DNA of 64,000 bases from JBBQUN01 sp963698395 (GCA_963698395.1 CAVOQQ010000001.1:310001-374000), one strand, 5' to 3'. Shown: positions 34,994 through 44,745, numbered from the stretch's first letter. A program made the numbers and translations. Notes: generated by a model not told the origin, from the letters alone.

Positions 34994-35880
34994 CCGCCGC
35001 CAACGTCGTCGGGGCCAAGGGCAAGAAGCTCACGCCTCAGCGAGTCCTCCTCCATCTCTTCCTGGGAACGCTGGCCTTTCTGTGGCTGGTGCCCCTGATC
35101 GGTGCGTTCTTCTCGTCATTCCGACCGTTCGCCGAGACCGTCCGAGATGGCTATTTCTCGATTCCCGACTCGCTGACGCTCGACAACTACCGCAACGCCT
35201 GGGACCAGGGCGACATCCCCGGTCGTTACTGGAACACCGCGCTGATCCTCGTGCCGGCCTTGGCGCTCACCCTGTTCTTCTCGAGCATGGTGGCCTTCGG
35301 CGCCAGTCGGTTCAGCTGGAAGTTCAACGTCTCGCTCCTGGTGCTGTTCACCGCCGGCAACCTCCTGCCGCAGCAGATCATCATCCAGCCGCTGTTCCAG
35401 ATGTACAACCGGATCCCGTTGCCGGACTTTCTGTCGAACTCCGGCAAGCTCAACGGATCGGTCTGGGGCCTGATCCTGATCCACGTGGCGTTCCAGTCCG
35501 GTTTCTGCACGTTCGTGCTGTCGAACTACATGAAGCTGCTGCCCAAGGAGCTCGGCGAGGCCGCCGTCGTCGACGGTGCCAGCGTGTGGGTCCAATACTC
35601 GCAGATCATCATGCCGCTCACTCGGCCGGCCCTGGCTGCACTGGCCACCCTCGAGTTCACCTGGATCTACAACGACTTCTTCTGGGCCGTCGTGCTCGAA
35701 CAGCAGGGTGCCGATCGACCGATCACGTCGTCACTGGCCAACCTGGGTGGCGAGTTCTTCACCGACGACAACCTGATCGCCGCCGCCTCGGTGTACGTCG
35801 CGATTCCGACCCTGGCGGTCTACTTCGCGCTCCAGAAGCACTTCATCGCCGGCCTGACCCTCGGCGCCAGCAAGGGTTGA
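34990..35880 (+). CDS. ABC sugar transporter permease (MalG/LacG type)
   Basis: A 296-residue membrane protein. Six helices start with HLFLGTLAFLWLVPLIGAFF. The EAA loop is LGEAAVVDGASVWVQYSQII. It pairs with the preceding permease to import a galactoside or related sugar. Start overlaps the previous stop (ATGA). galT follows after four bases. Confidence 0.92.
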   Translation: MTAANVVGAKGKKLTPQRVLLHLFLGTLAFLWLVPLIGAFFSSFRPFAETVRDGYFSIPDSLTLDNYRNAWDQGDIPGRYWNTALILVPALALTLFFSSMVAFGASRFSWKFNVSLLVLFTAGNLLPQQIIIQPLFQMYNRIPLPDFLSNSGKLNGSVWGLILIHVAFQSGFCTFVLSNYMKLLPKELGEAAVVDGASVWVQYSQIIMPLTRPALAALATLEFTWIYNDFFWAVVLEQQGADRPITSSLANLGGEFFTDDNLIAAASVYVAIPTLAVYFALQKHFIAGLTLGASKG

Positions 35881-35884
35881 CGCC

Positions 35885-36754
35885 TTGACGTCGACCGCTG
35901 CCACGAACAGTGACCTGCGGGTCGACCCACTCACCGGCGACGCCACCTACATCGTTCGCAAGCGGCAGAAGCGGCCGAACCTGCCCGAAACCGGGTGTCC
36001 GTTCTGCGTGGGTGGTCTGGAATCGCCTGACCCCTACGACGTGCGCTGGTTCAAGAACCGCTGGCCGGCGTTGCCCGACGGGACGGCCGAGGTCGTGCTC
36101 TACAGCTCGGTGCACGACGCCACCTTCTGGGAACTCGGCTGCGCCGGCGCGCGGAAGGTGGTCGATCTCTGGGCCGAGCGAACCGCGGAGCTCGGCAAAC
36201 GTGACGATGTGGACTACGTCCTGATCTTCGAGAATCGCGGTCCGGAGGTCGGCGCCACCATCGCTCATCCACACGGTCAGATCTACGCGTTCGATCACGT
36301 TCCGGAACTCCCGGCGCGAGAGCTGGCGACGGGCCGGTTCGACGACGTCGGCGATCGGTTGGTGTCGAGTGCCGGCACTTGGCAGGCATGGGTGCCGTAT
36401 GCGCCGAGCTTCCCGTACGCCCTTCGGCTTGCCAGCACCGACGCGGTCGCCGACCTTCCTTCGCTCGATGCTCACCAGCGAGACGAACTCGCGATGCTGC
36501 TCGTCGACGTCCTCGAGCGACTCGACCGCCTGTTCGACGCTCGCACGCCGTACATGCTGTGGATCCATCAGCGCCCCACCGATGGTGGGGACTGGCCGGA
36601 GGCACGGCTGCACTTCGACATCGTGTCGCCCTGGCGCAGCAAGGGTCTCATCCGGTTCGTCGCAGCGGGCGAACTCGGCTCTGGCGAGTTCTTCAACACG
36701 GTCGCCCCAGAAGTGGCGGCCGAACAACTACGACGTGCCATCGGAGCACCATGA
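35885..36754 (+). CDS. galT: Galactose-1-phosphate uridylyltransferase
   Basis: A 289-residue HIT-superfamily enzyme of the Leloir pathway, exchanging UMP between UDP-glucose and galactose-1-phosphate. The zinc site CPFC is near residue 38 and the catalytic triad HPHGQ (nucleophilic central His) near residue 122. Shorter than the about 345 residues of enteric GalT, but both halves are present. The start is a TTG four bases after the permease stop. galK and galE are not in the window. The stop overlaps the alpha-galactosidase start (ATGA). Confidence 0.92.
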   Translation: MTSTAATNSDLRVDPLTGDATYIVRKRQKRPNLPETGCPFCVGGLESPDPYDVRWFKNRWPALPDGTAEVVLYSSVHDATFWELGCAGARKVVDLWAERTAELGKRDDVDYVLIFENRGPEVGATIAHPHGQIYAFDHVPELPARELATGRFDDVGDRLVSSAGTWQAWVPYAPSFPYALRLASTDAVADLPSLDAHQRDELAMLLVDVLERLDRLFDARTPYMLWIHQRPTDGGDWPEARLHFDIVSPWRSKGLIRFVAAGELGSGEFFNTVAPEVAAEQLRRAIGAP

Positions 36755-38844
36755 TCCTTGCCGATCCCATCACCCTGTCGTCGTCCTCGCTCGAGGTCAC
36801 GATTCTCGACACCGGAGGGATGCCCGAGATCGCTTCGATCGGTGCCCCCCTGGGCGGGTTCGTTCCCGGACTCGGCCAGCTACCGGTTGCCCATGCGGGC
36901 CTCGACGTCGTCATCCCGCTCGGGATCATTGCCGAGCATGCTCGGGGCTACCCGGGCCGGCCCGGTTTGATCGGTGCACGCGCCGACGGAACGGCATGGT
37001 CGACCCGATTCGAACGCCAAACGATGGAGGTCGACGCTTCGACGGCCACGTTCGAGTTGGTCGATTCGGTGGCCGAGCTGGGCATCACCCTCGTCATCGA
37101 GCTGACCGACGTGCTCACGATCAGCACGTCCCTCACCAACTTCGGTGACGCCGCCTTCGGTCTCCAACGGCTGGCGCCATCGGTGCCGATGCCGGTCCAT
37201 GCCGAAGACCTCCTCAGCTTCGAGGGCCGATGGTGTCGTGAGTTCCAACCGCGCCGGAGCCCGTTCGAAGGCACGACGTCGGTGGAGAACCGGTCGGGTC
37301 GGACCTCACACGCCACGATGCCGGCCCTGTTCGCCGGCTCGCGAGGCTTCACCGAACAGGTCGGTGAGGTCTGGGGTGTGCAGTTGGCATGGAGCGGAAA
37401 CTACGAACTCGTCGCCCAGGAGCTGCCCGACGGCCGCCGCCACGTCCAGTGCGGTGAACTGCTCGATCCCGGTGAGGTCGTACTGGCGAAGGGGGAGCGC
37501 TATGCCGCCCCCGACGTCGTCGTGGCGTGGTCGCCTGCCGGCCTGAGCGGAGCGAGCCAGGCGTTCCATCGAGAGGTGCGGCGGCGCTTGCCGACCTCGG
37601 GGCCTCGGCCGGTCATCCTCAACACCTGGGAAGCGGTGTACTTCGACCATCGCCTCGACACGCTGTCGGCGCTGGCCGACGTGGCCGCCGCCGTCGGCGT
37701 CGAGCGGTTCGTCCTCGATGACGGATGGTTCGGTGGCCGGCGCAACGACGAGGCCGGCCTGGGCGACTGGTGGGTCAGCGATGCCGTCTGGCCCGAGGGA
37801 CTCGGCCCGATCGTCCATCATGTCCGGTCGCTCGACATGGAGTTCGGTCTGTGGGTCGAGCCCGAGATGGTCAACCCCGACTCGGATCTGTTTCGCAACC
37901 ATCCCGAGTGGGCGTTGACGACGGCGGGTTACGAGCCGGTGCTCGGCCGCCACCAGCTGGTGCTCGATCTCGGGCGGGCCGAAGTACGCGACTACCTCTA
38001 CGACGCGTTGGCCGCGCTGCTCGACGCCTACGACATCTCGTATTTCAAGTGGGACATGAACCGAGACATCGTGCAGGGGTCGAGCAACGGACGGCCGGGA
38101 ACCCACGGCCACGTGCTCGGGGTCTACGACGTGATCGATCGCCTCCGAGCGGCGTTCCCCGGACTCGAGATCGAGAGCTGCGCCTCCGGGGGCGGACGAG
38201 CCGACCTCGGGATCCTTCGCCGCACCGATCGCATCTGGACGTCCGACTGCAACGATGCGCTCGAGCGCCAGTTGATCCAGCGGGGTTTCTCGATGCTCTT
38301 CCCGCCCGAGGTCATGGGTGCCCACATCGGTCCCGACCGAGCGCACACGACCCGTCGCCGTCAAGACGTCGCTTTTCGGGCGGCTACGGCCCTGTTCGGC
38401 CATCTCGGGATCGAATGGAACCTCCTCTCGGTCAACGATGACGAACGGGCCCAGGTGGCCTCGGCGGTGGCGCTGCACAAGCGGCTTCGTCCGCTGCTGC
38501 ACACCGGCCGGACGCATCGTTGTGAGCACCCCGATCCGAGTGGCTTGGTGTACGGCGTGGTGAGCGACGACCGTTCGCATGCCGTTTTCGCCTATGTCCA
38601 GATGCAGCCATCTCAGGCCAACGTCAGCGCCCCGATGCGTCTCGTCGACCTCGATCCCGAGGCCCACTACACGGTCAGCATCATCAACGACCTCGGCCTG
38701 CCCACCGAGATGAGCCGACAGTCGCCGCCCTGGTTCCCCGGCCCGGTCGAGGCGACCGGCGCCCAGTTGATGCAGACCGGTCTCCAGCTGCCGGTGATCC
38801 ATTCCGAGCAGGCGCTGCTGGTGGAACTCGTGCGCCATCGCTGA
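36751..38844 (+). CDS. Alpha-galactosidase (glycoside hydrolase family 36)
   Basis: A 697-residue enzyme that releases galactose from melibiose, raffinose or similar sugars in the cytosol. Clan D motifs are plain: LNTWEAVYFDHR, FVLDDGWFGGRRND, GLWVEPEMVNPDSDL, nucleophile Asp in YFKWDMNRD, CASGGGRADLG and the acid/base Asp in WTSDCNDALERQ. An N-terminal beta-sandwich and C-terminal domain flank the barrel. No signal peptide, so the sugar is imported first by the operon's ABC system. The last gene of the operon. Confidence 0.94.
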   Translation: MILADPITLSSSSLEVTILDTGGMPEIASIGAPLGGFVPGLGQLPVAHAGLDVVIPLGIIAEHARGYPGRPGLIGARADGTAWSTRFERQTMEVDASTATFELVDSVAELGITLVIELTDVLTISTSLTNFGDAAFGLQRLAPSVPMPVHAEDLLSFEGRWCREFQPRRSPFEGTTSVENRSGRTSHATMPALFAGSRGFTEQVGEVWGVQLAWSGNYELVAQELPDGRRHVQCGELLDPGEVVLAKGERYAAPDVVVAWSPAGLSGASQAFHREVRRRLPTSGPRPVILNTWEAVYFDHRLDTLSALADVAAAVGVERFVLDDGWFGGRRNDEAGLGDWWVSDAVWPEGLGPIVHHVRSLDMEFGLWVEPEMVNPDSDLFRNHPEWALTTAGYEPVLGRHQLVLDLGRAEVRDYLYDALAALLDAYDISYFKWDMNRDIVQGSSNGRPGTHGHVLGVYDVIDRLRAAFPGLEIESCASGGGRADLGILRRTDRIWTSDCNDALERQLIQRGFSMLFPPEVMGAHIGPDRAHTTRRRQDVAFRAATALFGHLGIEWNLLSVNDDERAQVASAVALHKRLRPLLHTGRTHRCEHPDPSGLVYGVVSDDRSHAVFAYVQMQPSQANVSAPMRLVDLDPEAHYTVSIINDLGLPTEMSRQSPPWFPGPVEATGAQLMQTGLQLPVIHSEQALLVELVRHR

Positions 38845-38854
38845 CGCAGTGGGC

Positions 38855-38941
38855 GATGGGGAACTCCGGCGTCGATCCGGTGGGCACCAGAGCGCGATTC
38901 CTGCTTGCACTCGCAGCTCGCGAGGTGCATGATTCCCCATC
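38855..38941. terminator. Nested inverted repeats after the galactoside operon
   Basis: Outer arms GATGGGGAA (38855-38863) and TTCCCCATC (38933-38941) are exact complements. An inner TGCAC/GTGCA pair (38906-38910, 38925-38929) encloses CTCGCGAG. The element lies 11 bases after the alpha-galactosidase stop and before the peptide transporter, so it may separate the two operons. No T-run is present. Confidence 0.4.
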
Positions 38942-39009
38942 TCGTGTGGAGCGTCAGCGAGATCCGATCGAAGGAAGTCAGCAAACATGGCGTGGTGTGA
39001 GGAGCGTCC

Positions 39010-39978
39010 ATGAACCTTGCGTTCGTCGGCCGGAAGGTCCTGGGGGCACTGCTGACGCTGGCGTTCGTCCTGGTCTTCAACTTCTTCCTCTTCCGGGTCG
39101 TCGAGGACAATCCGGTCGATTCGTTGTATCGAGGTCGCAATCTCTCCCCGAGCCAGATCGAGTCGCTCGAAGAACGGTTTGGGGTCAACGATCCGATCGC
39201 CGTGCAGTTCGGCAAGTACGTGCGACAGACCGTGCAGCTCGACCTCGGTGTCTCGATCAAGTCGAGCCGACCGGTGAGTGCCGAGATCGGCGATGCGCTC
39301 TGGCCGACGGTGTGGTTGGTGGGCACCGCCTCGCTCTCCGCCGCCGTGGTCGGCACGTGGATCGGCATCCGAGCGGGTTGGCGGCGCAACAGCCTGTTCG
39401 ATCGGGTGTCGACGTCACTGTCGATGTTCACCTACTCGGTGCCCGACTTCTGGTTGGGCATGATCCTGCTGTCCCTGCTGGCCGTGAAACTCGACCTGTT
39501 CCCCACCGGGGGGTTCCAGGATCCAGGCAGTCAGGCGGTCGGCTTCGCCGCGTTCGGCGACAAGGCCGTGCACATGGTGTTGCCCGCGCTGACACTGATG
39601 CTCGCGTACGTCGGTGAGTACGCCATCGTGATGCGGGCGTCGGTGCTCGACACGGTGCGCGAGGACTACCTCCAGGTGGCACGAGCCAAGGGGTTGCGAG
39701 ACATCCTGGTGCGGCGCCGCCACGCCGTACCGAACGCGCTCCTCCCCGTGGTGAGCCTTGCGGCGCTGAACTTCGGATTCGTGCTGTCGGGCGCCATCGC
39801 GGTCGAATCGGTCTTCTCCTGGCCCGGTCTCGGTCAGGAGACCTTCAATGCGGTCCGCGGCCCTGACTTCCCGATGCTGCAGGGCCTGTTCCTCCTGTTC
39901 TCGGTGAGCGTGATCCTTGCCAACCTCGCCGCCGATCTGCTGTACGGCTTTCTCGACCCGCGGGTGCGAACGCAGTGA
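39010..39978 (+). CDS. Dipeptide/oligopeptide ABC permease (DppB type)
   Basis: A 322-residue membrane protein with an N-terminal helix (GRKVLGALLTLAFVLVFNFF) and five further segments. The DppB/OppB features are LGVSIKSSRPVSAEI, the EAA-like loop VREDYLQVARAKGLRDILVR and ESVFSWPGLGQETFNAV. It forms half of the channel for peptides or nickel-like substrates. It begins a four-gene operon and overlaps the next start (GTGA). No binding protein precedes it. Confidence 0.92.
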   Translation: MNLAFVGRKVLGALLTLAFVLVFNFFLFRVVEDNPVDSLYRGRNLSPSQIESLEERFGVNDPIAVQFGKYVRQTVQLDLGVSIKSSRPVSAEIGDALWPTVWLVGTASLSAAVVGTWIGIRAGWRRNSLFDRVSTSLSMFTYSVPDFWLGMILLSLLAVKLDLFPTGGFQDPGSQAVGFAAFGDKAVHMVLPALTLMLAYVGEYAIVMRASVLDTVREDYLQVARAKGLRDILVRRRHAVPNALLPVVSLAALNFGFVLSGAIAVESVFSWPGLGQETFNAVRGPDFPMLQGLFLLFSVSVILANLAADLLYGFLDPRVRTQ

Positions 39979-40886
39979 GTGCGGACAACGTGTCCTCGAT
40001 CACCGCTGCCTCGACGACCGAGCGGATGACCACCTCGGTGCGGCGTTTCTGGCAGCAGTTCCGAACCGACCGCGGCGCCGTGGTCGGGCTGGCGGTCCTC
40101 GTGGGGTTCGTGATTGCTGCCCTGCTGACGCCACTGCTGTCAGACCGCTCGGCTCTGGCCGCAGTCGATGCGGTCGACAATCCCACGTGGGCCCCACCGA
40201 GCAGCTCGTACCTGTTCGGTACCGATGACCTCGGTCGAAGCGTGGCGGTGCAGTTCCTCTGGGGAAGTCGGGTGAGTCTGTTCGTCGGCCTCGCCGCCAC
40301 GGTGCTCACCACGGCGATCGGCGCCTTCGTCGGGATCGTTGCCGGCTTCTATGGGCGCACGGTCGACACGCTCCTGATGCGGCTCACCGACTGGTTCCTC
40401 GTCATTCCGTTCCTTCCCTTGGCCATCGTGTTGGCCGCGGTCATCGGCCGATCGCTGTGGAACATCATCCTCGTCATCGGGGTCACGTCGTGGCCGGGCA
40501 CCGCCCGTCTGGTGCGAGCGCAGGTCTTGACGATCAGAGAACGCCTCTATGTCGATCGCGCCCGAGCACTCGGCGCTTCACAGCGTCATCTCATCCGGCG
40601 ACACATCCTCCCGAATGTCGCTCCGCTGATCCTCGCCAACACGACACTCGCCGTGCCGATCGCCATCCTCACCGAAACCACGCTCTCGTTCCTCGGGTTG
40701 GGTGATCCGAGTCAGCCGTCGTGGGGACGCACCCTCGAGCAGGCGTTCGGCGCCGGGGCCATCGGTCGAGATGCGTGGTGGTATTACCTGCCTGCCGGCG
40801 TCGGCATCGTGGTGGTCGTCCTGGCCTTCACCATGTGCGGGCGAGCGCTGGAACAGATCCTCGATCCACGATTGGAGGGCCGGTGA
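39975..40886 (+). CDS. Dipeptide/oligopeptide ABC permease (DppC type)
   Basis: A 303-residue permease starting at GTG. It has the DppC features FGTDDLGRSVAVQFLWGSRV and the EAA loop YVDRARALGASQRHLIRRHI, then LSFLGLGDPSQPSWG. Six membrane helices. It is coupled by four-base overlaps on both sides and pairs with the DppB-type protein. Confidence 0.92.
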   Translation: MSADNVSSITAASTTERMTTSVRRFWQQFRTDRGAVVGLAVLVGFVIAALLTPLLSDRSALAAVDAVDNPTWAPPSSSYLFGTDDLGRSVAVQFLWGSRVSLFVGLAATVLTTAIGAFVGIVAGFYGRTVDTLLMRLTDWFLVIPFLPLAIVLAAVIGRSLWNIILVIGVTSWPGTARLVRAQVLTIRERLYVDRARALGASQRHLIRRHILPNVAPLILANTTLAVPIAILTETTLSFLGLGDPSQPSWGRTLEQAFGAGAIGRDAWWYYLPAGVGIVVVVLAFTMCGRALEQILDPRLEGR

Positions 40887-41857
40887 CCCTGCTCGAGTTG
40901 CGTGATCTCCACGTCGCCTACCGATCGGGAACCGCTGTGTCGCACGTCATGGCGCCCGCCGTCCGAGGGGTGAACCTCTCGCTCGAGGCCGGCCAGACGA
41001 TCGGTCTTGCCGGGGAGTCGGGCTGTGGGAAGTCGACGGTGGCGAATGCCATTCTCCGACTGCTCCCGGCGTCGGCCTCGGTCACCGGCCAGATACTGCT
41101 CGACGGCGAAGACATCGCCACCATGATTCCCGGCCGCCTGCGAGCCGTTCGATGGGCCGAGGCCGCCGTCGTCTTCCAGGGCGCGCTCCACTCGCTCAAC
41201 CCCGTGCAACGGGTGGGTGACCAGATCGCCGAAGCGATACTGCTGCACGAGTCGATGACGGACTCGGTCATCAACGCGCGCATCGGGGAACTGTTCGAAC
41301 AGGTGGGTCTCCCGTCGTCGCGAGCCCGTGATTACCCTCATCAGCTCTCGGGCGGACAGCGGCAGCGAGTCTTGATCGCGCTGGCGCTGGCGTGCGACCC
41401 CCGTGTCCTGATCGCCGATGAGCCCACCACCGCTCTCGATGTGATGGTGCAGGCGCAGATCCTGGATCTCCTGCAGCGCCTGCAAGCCGAGCGCGGGATG
41501 GCCGTCATCTTCATCACGCACGACCTCTCGGTCTTGCGGGCAACGTGCGAGCGATTGGCCATCATGTACGCCGGGCAGATCGTCGAGGAAGGCCCGGCCG
41601 ACGCCCTGCTCGACCGCCCCGATCATCCCTACACCCGGGCACTCGCCTCGGCCTTTCCGACCATCGGTGATCCGGCTTCGCGCATGGCGCCGAGTGGATT
41701 GGGAGGCGACCCTCCTGATCCCCTCCGGCTGCCGCCCGGCTGTTCCTTCGAACCCCGTTGTCCCGTCGCCCTGTCGGCGTGCTCGAAGCAGGCCGTGCCG
41801 CTGGAAACCGGGTCGAACAGCCGACGGGTTGCGTGCCTTCTGGCGGCGCAGACATGA
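40883..41857 (+). CDS. Peptide ABC transporter ATPase (DppD type)
   Basis: A 324-residue ATPase: Walker A GESGCGKST, signature LSGGQRQRVLIALALA, Walker B VLIADEPTTALD and switch His in ITHDLS. The C-terminal oligo_HPY domain carries DHPYTRALASAFP and the Cys motif CSFEPRCPVALSAC, which in related proteins binds an iron-sulfur cluster. GTG start overlaps the permease stop. Confidence 0.93.
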   Translation: MTLLELRDLHVAYRSGTAVSHVMAPAVRGVNLSLEAGQTIGLAGESGCGKSTVANAILRLLPASASVTGQILLDGEDIATMIPGRLRAVRWAEAAVVFQGALHSLNPVQRVGDQIAEAILLHESMTDSVINARIGELFEQVGLPSSRARDYPHQLSGGQRQRVLIALALACDPRVLIADEPTTALDVMVQAQILDLLQRLQAERGMAVIFITHDLSVLRATCERLAIMYAGQIVEEGPADALLDRPDHPYTRALASAFPTIGDPASRMAPSGLGGDPPDPLRLPPGCSFEPRCPVALSACSKQAVPLETGSNSRRVACLLAAQT

Positions 41858-42855
41858 GCCGCGAGTCCGAACCGATGCAGCCCGTGGCCGGTGATGTTCC
41901 CCTGCTCGAGCTCGTTGGGGTCGAGGTCCGCTTCGCCGCGCGAAAGGGAGCGATTCGAGCCGTCGATGGCGTCGACCTCAGGGTCGGGCACCGTGAAATC
42001 CTCGCCCTCGTCGGTGAGTCGGGGTGTGGAAAGACGACGCTGATTCGCTCGGTCATCGGCCTCGAGGCACCGAGCAAGGGCACGGTGACCTTCGATGGCG
42101 AGGTGGTCACGAACCGATCGATGCGTTCGCTTCGCCGCAAGGTCCAGATGATCTTCCAAGACCCCACCGGGGCGTTGAACCCGCGTCATCGAGTGGTGCA
42201 GGCGGTGACCGAGGGGCTGGTGATCCACGGCATCGAGGGCGACCATCGAGCGTTGGCCGCTGCGGCCCTGGAACGCGCCGGCCTGCGACCGGCCGAACGA
42301 TTCATCGATCGCTACCCGCACGAGATCTCCGGCGGCCAACGTCAGCGAGTGCTCATCGCCGGTGCCATCGTCTTGGCACCCAGGTTGCTCCTGGCCGACG
42401 AACCGGTGGCGAGTCTCGATGCCTCCATCCGGGGCGAAGTGCTGGCGCTGATGCGTTCGCTGGTCGACGAGCATGGCCTCTCGATGATCGTGGTGACCCA
42501 CGACCTCGGTCTGGCATGGAACGTCGCCGACCGAATCGCGGTGATGTACCTCGGGCGCATCGTCGAGGAGGGGCCCACCGAGGAACTGCTCGCCGATCCC
42601 CGCCACCCCTACACCAAGGCGCTGCTCTCGGTGGTGCCGGAGTCTCGGCGACTGGAACAACAGATCCTCGAAGGCGAGACGCCCGACGCGTCTCGAATCC
42701 CCGAGGGCTGCCGATTCCACCCGCGTTGTCCGGTCGTCGCCTCGGGCGAGGCGGAACGTCTCGGCATCCTCGACCGATGCCGCACCGTCGACGTCGCCCT
42801 CGCCTGGTCGGGACCGAGGGCCGTCGCCTGCCACCTCGAGCCCCACCGAACCTGA
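41854..42855 (+). CDS. Peptide ABC transporter ATPase (DppF type)
   Basis: A 333-residue ATPase. Walker A is GESGCGKTT, the signature ISGGQRQRVLIAGAIV, and Walker B LLLADEPVASLD. The HPYTKALLSVVP and CRFHPRCPV end marks the oligopeptide family. It starts inside the previous stop (ATGA). With DppD it drives import; the substrate-binding partner could be the family-5 protein at 47885. Confidence 0.93.
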   Translation: MSRESEPMQPVAGDVPLLELVGVEVRFAARKGAIRAVDGVDLRVGHREILALVGESGCGKTTLIRSVIGLEAPSKGTVTFDGEVVTNRSMRSLRRKVQMIFQDPTGALNPRHRVVQAVTEGLVIHGIEGDHRALAAAALERAGLRPAERFIDRYPHEISGGQRQRVLIAGAIVLAPRLLLADEPVASLDASIRGEVLALMRSLVDEHGLSMIVVTHDLGLAWNVADRIAVMYLGRIVEEGPTEELLADPRHPYTKALLSVVPESRRLEQQILEGETPDASRIPEGCRFHPRCPVVASGEAERLGILDRCRTVDVALAWSGPRAVACHLEPHRT

Positions 42856-42939
42856 GACCCCGAGCGACCATTTCGTCGTGCCGGCTCTCGAGAACGAGCG
42901 GGGGTGTCGCCGTGGGTCTCGACAAGCGACGGCGTGGGG

Positions 42940-44262
42940 TCAGACGTTCTTGGGGAGTTCGGAGAACGGTTTGGTCTTGTCGTCGTTGGGTTCCTTCGGC
43001 AGCCCGAGCACCCGCTCACCGATGATGTTCTTCTGGATCTGATCGGTCCCGCCATAGATAGGCGGCGCCTGGGCGTAGAGCGCCGTGCCGGTGACCATGC
43101 CGAGGAACGGGTTGCCCGTTGCTGCGTTCAGCGCCTCACGCTGTTCGTCGGTGTAGGCGTGCAGCATGCCGGAAGCACCCAGGATGCGCAGACCGAGGTC
43201 TCGACTCAGACGAACCACATCGCTCATCTGGAGCTTGCCGATGTTCGCCATGCCGGGAATGTCCTGGCCCTGGCTGCGGGCGGCCTTGACTCGCTCGCTG
43301 TTGTAGCCGGCGATGGCGTTGAGCGTGTGCAGTCGCATGAGGTCTTGACGAATCGTGGGGTCGTCGAGCTTGTCGAAGCTTCGGGCGAACTGGACGAGCA
43401 TCGCCTCTTTGGGCTGGTCGTCGGCATCCTTCGCTCGTGCTTTGGCCCTGGCCCGTTTCGCCTTGGCCTCGACGAGATCGCCGACCCGGCGTTCGAGCTG
43501 ACCGGCGATGGTGCCGGGCGTTGCCGTAACCGCACCGCCGCCACCGCCGGCGCTGAGGCCCGCTCGCTCGTTCATGAGCGTGGTGTTCGCAACGGCCCAG
43601 CCGTTGTTCAGGCCACCGATGGTGTCTTGATCTCGCACGATGGCATCGGTCATGAAGACCTCGTTGAACATCGCATGTCCGGTCATCTCATAGAGCGGTC
43701 GGATCTCGACGCCCTTCTGATGCATGTCGATGGCGAACCACGTGATCCCCTGGTGCTTCGGAGCGTCGGGGTTGGTCCGGGCGATGAGCATGCCCATGTC
43801 GGCCGATTGGCCGAGCGAGGTCCAGACCTTCTGACCGTTGATGATCCACTCGTCGCCATCGCGCACGGCCTTGGTGGCGAGACCGGCCAGGTCGGAACCG
43901 GCTCCGGGCTCGCTGAACAACTGGCACCACGCACGCTGACCGGTGACGATGTCTCGCACGTGCGTGTCGATCTGCTCCTGGGTGCCGTGCGTGGCGATGG
44001 TCGGCGCCGCCAGCATGAGACCCAGTCCGCTCGGCCCGCCGACGGCGCCGAATCGAGCGATCTCTCGCGACACTGCGATGGTGTCTGAGCGAGACAGGCC
44101 ACGGCCGTAGGCGTTGGTCGGCAACGACGGAGCCGACCAACCGGCGAGCCCGAGGCGGCCCCACCATTCGGCGACGGTCAGCTCGGGATCCCAGTTCTCC
44201 TCGAGCCAGGCTCGGACCTCGTCGACGGGGTTGGCGGTGGGGGCGGTTGCGGTGCTGGTCAC
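42940..44262 (-). CDS. Acyl-CoA dehydrogenase (large type with internal Ala/Lys insertion)
   Basis: A 440-residue FAD enzyme starting at GTG with AAAGGA upstream. Family motifs: CQLFSEPGAGSDLAGLATKA, GQKVWTSLGQSADMG and IYGGTDQIQKNIIGERVLGL with the catalytic Glu region before it. Between residues 240 and 280 is a charged insertion (EAKAKRARAKARAKDADDQP), not usual in short-chain enzymes. It resembles the FadE-type enzymes linked to steroid or branched acyl-CoA oxidation in actinobacteria. Substrate unknown. Confidence 0.9.
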   Translation of the reverse strand: MTSTATAPTANPVDEVRAWLEENWDPELTVAEWWGRLGLAGWSAPSLPTNAYGRGLSRSDTIAVSREIARFGAVGGPSGLGLMLAAPTIATHGTQEQIDTHVRDIVTGQRAWCQLFSEPGAGSDLAGLATKAVRDGDEWIINGQKVWTSLGQSADMGMLIARTNPDAPKHQGITWFAIDMHQKGVEIRPLYEMTGHAMFNEVFMTDAIVRDQDTIGGLNNGWAVANTTLMNERAGLSAGGGGGAVTATPGTIAGQLERRVGDLVEAKAKRARAKARAKDADDQPKEAMLVQFARSFDKLDDPTIRQDLMRLHTLNAIAGYNSERVKAARSQGQDIPGMANIGKLQMSDVVRLSRDLGLRILGASGMLHAYTDEQREALNAATGNPFLGMVTGTALYAQAPPIYGGTDQIQKNIIGERVLGLPKEPNDDKTKPFSELPKNV

Positions 44263-44395
44263 GTGGGTCCTTTGCTCGGTCGGCGGGCAAAGCGTAATGG
44301 CACCGACCGATCGCACTCGAAACCCGCAGGCAAGATCGCGGTCGCTCATGTCGGCGGCCATTCAAGTTGTACGGACATTTGGCCGATACGTCATC

Positions 44396-44719
44396 ATGAG
44401 CTCGATCGAATCGACGAAAGCGATGACCCAACCCGAGGCCCGAGTGGCGAACCAGCCCGACCCCAAGGCACTCGAACGCAAAGGGCGGCGCTGGCTCATC
44501 TGGTCGTTCATCTTCTGCCCGTGTCATCTGCCGCTCTCGATGGCGGTGTTGGCCTCGATCTTCGGCGGATCGGCGTTCGGGGCCATGGTCAGCCGCAATG
44601 CCCTCGGCACCGGTCTGGTGCTCGGCACCCTCTACGCCATCGGTGTCGGCATCGGGTTCCGGTATCTGCGCAAGGCCACGAAGGGCATCGACTGCAGCGG
44701 CGACACCTGCACGATCTGA
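44396..44719 (+). CDS. MerE-like small membrane transport protein
   Basis: A 107-residue protein with two membrane helices. The first helix contains the motif FCPCHLPLSMAVLASIFGG, a CPCHLP pair like that of MerE, a broad mercury transporter. The second helix is GLVLGTLYAIGVGIGFRYL. A C-terminal extension ends DCSGDTCTI with another Cys pair. No merR, merA or merT is near, so the role could be another metal or mercury import. Start at 44396 follows a region with AT-rich promoter-like sequence. Divergent from the acyl-CoA dehydrogenase. Confidence 0.78.
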   Translation: MSSIESTKAMTQPEARVANQPDPKALERKGRRWLIWSFIFCPCHLPLSMAVLASIFGGSAFGAMVSRNALGTGLVLGTLYAIGVGIGFRYLRKATKGIDCSGDTCTI

Positions 44720-44745
44720 GGTTCGATCCGTGCGACGATGTCGCC

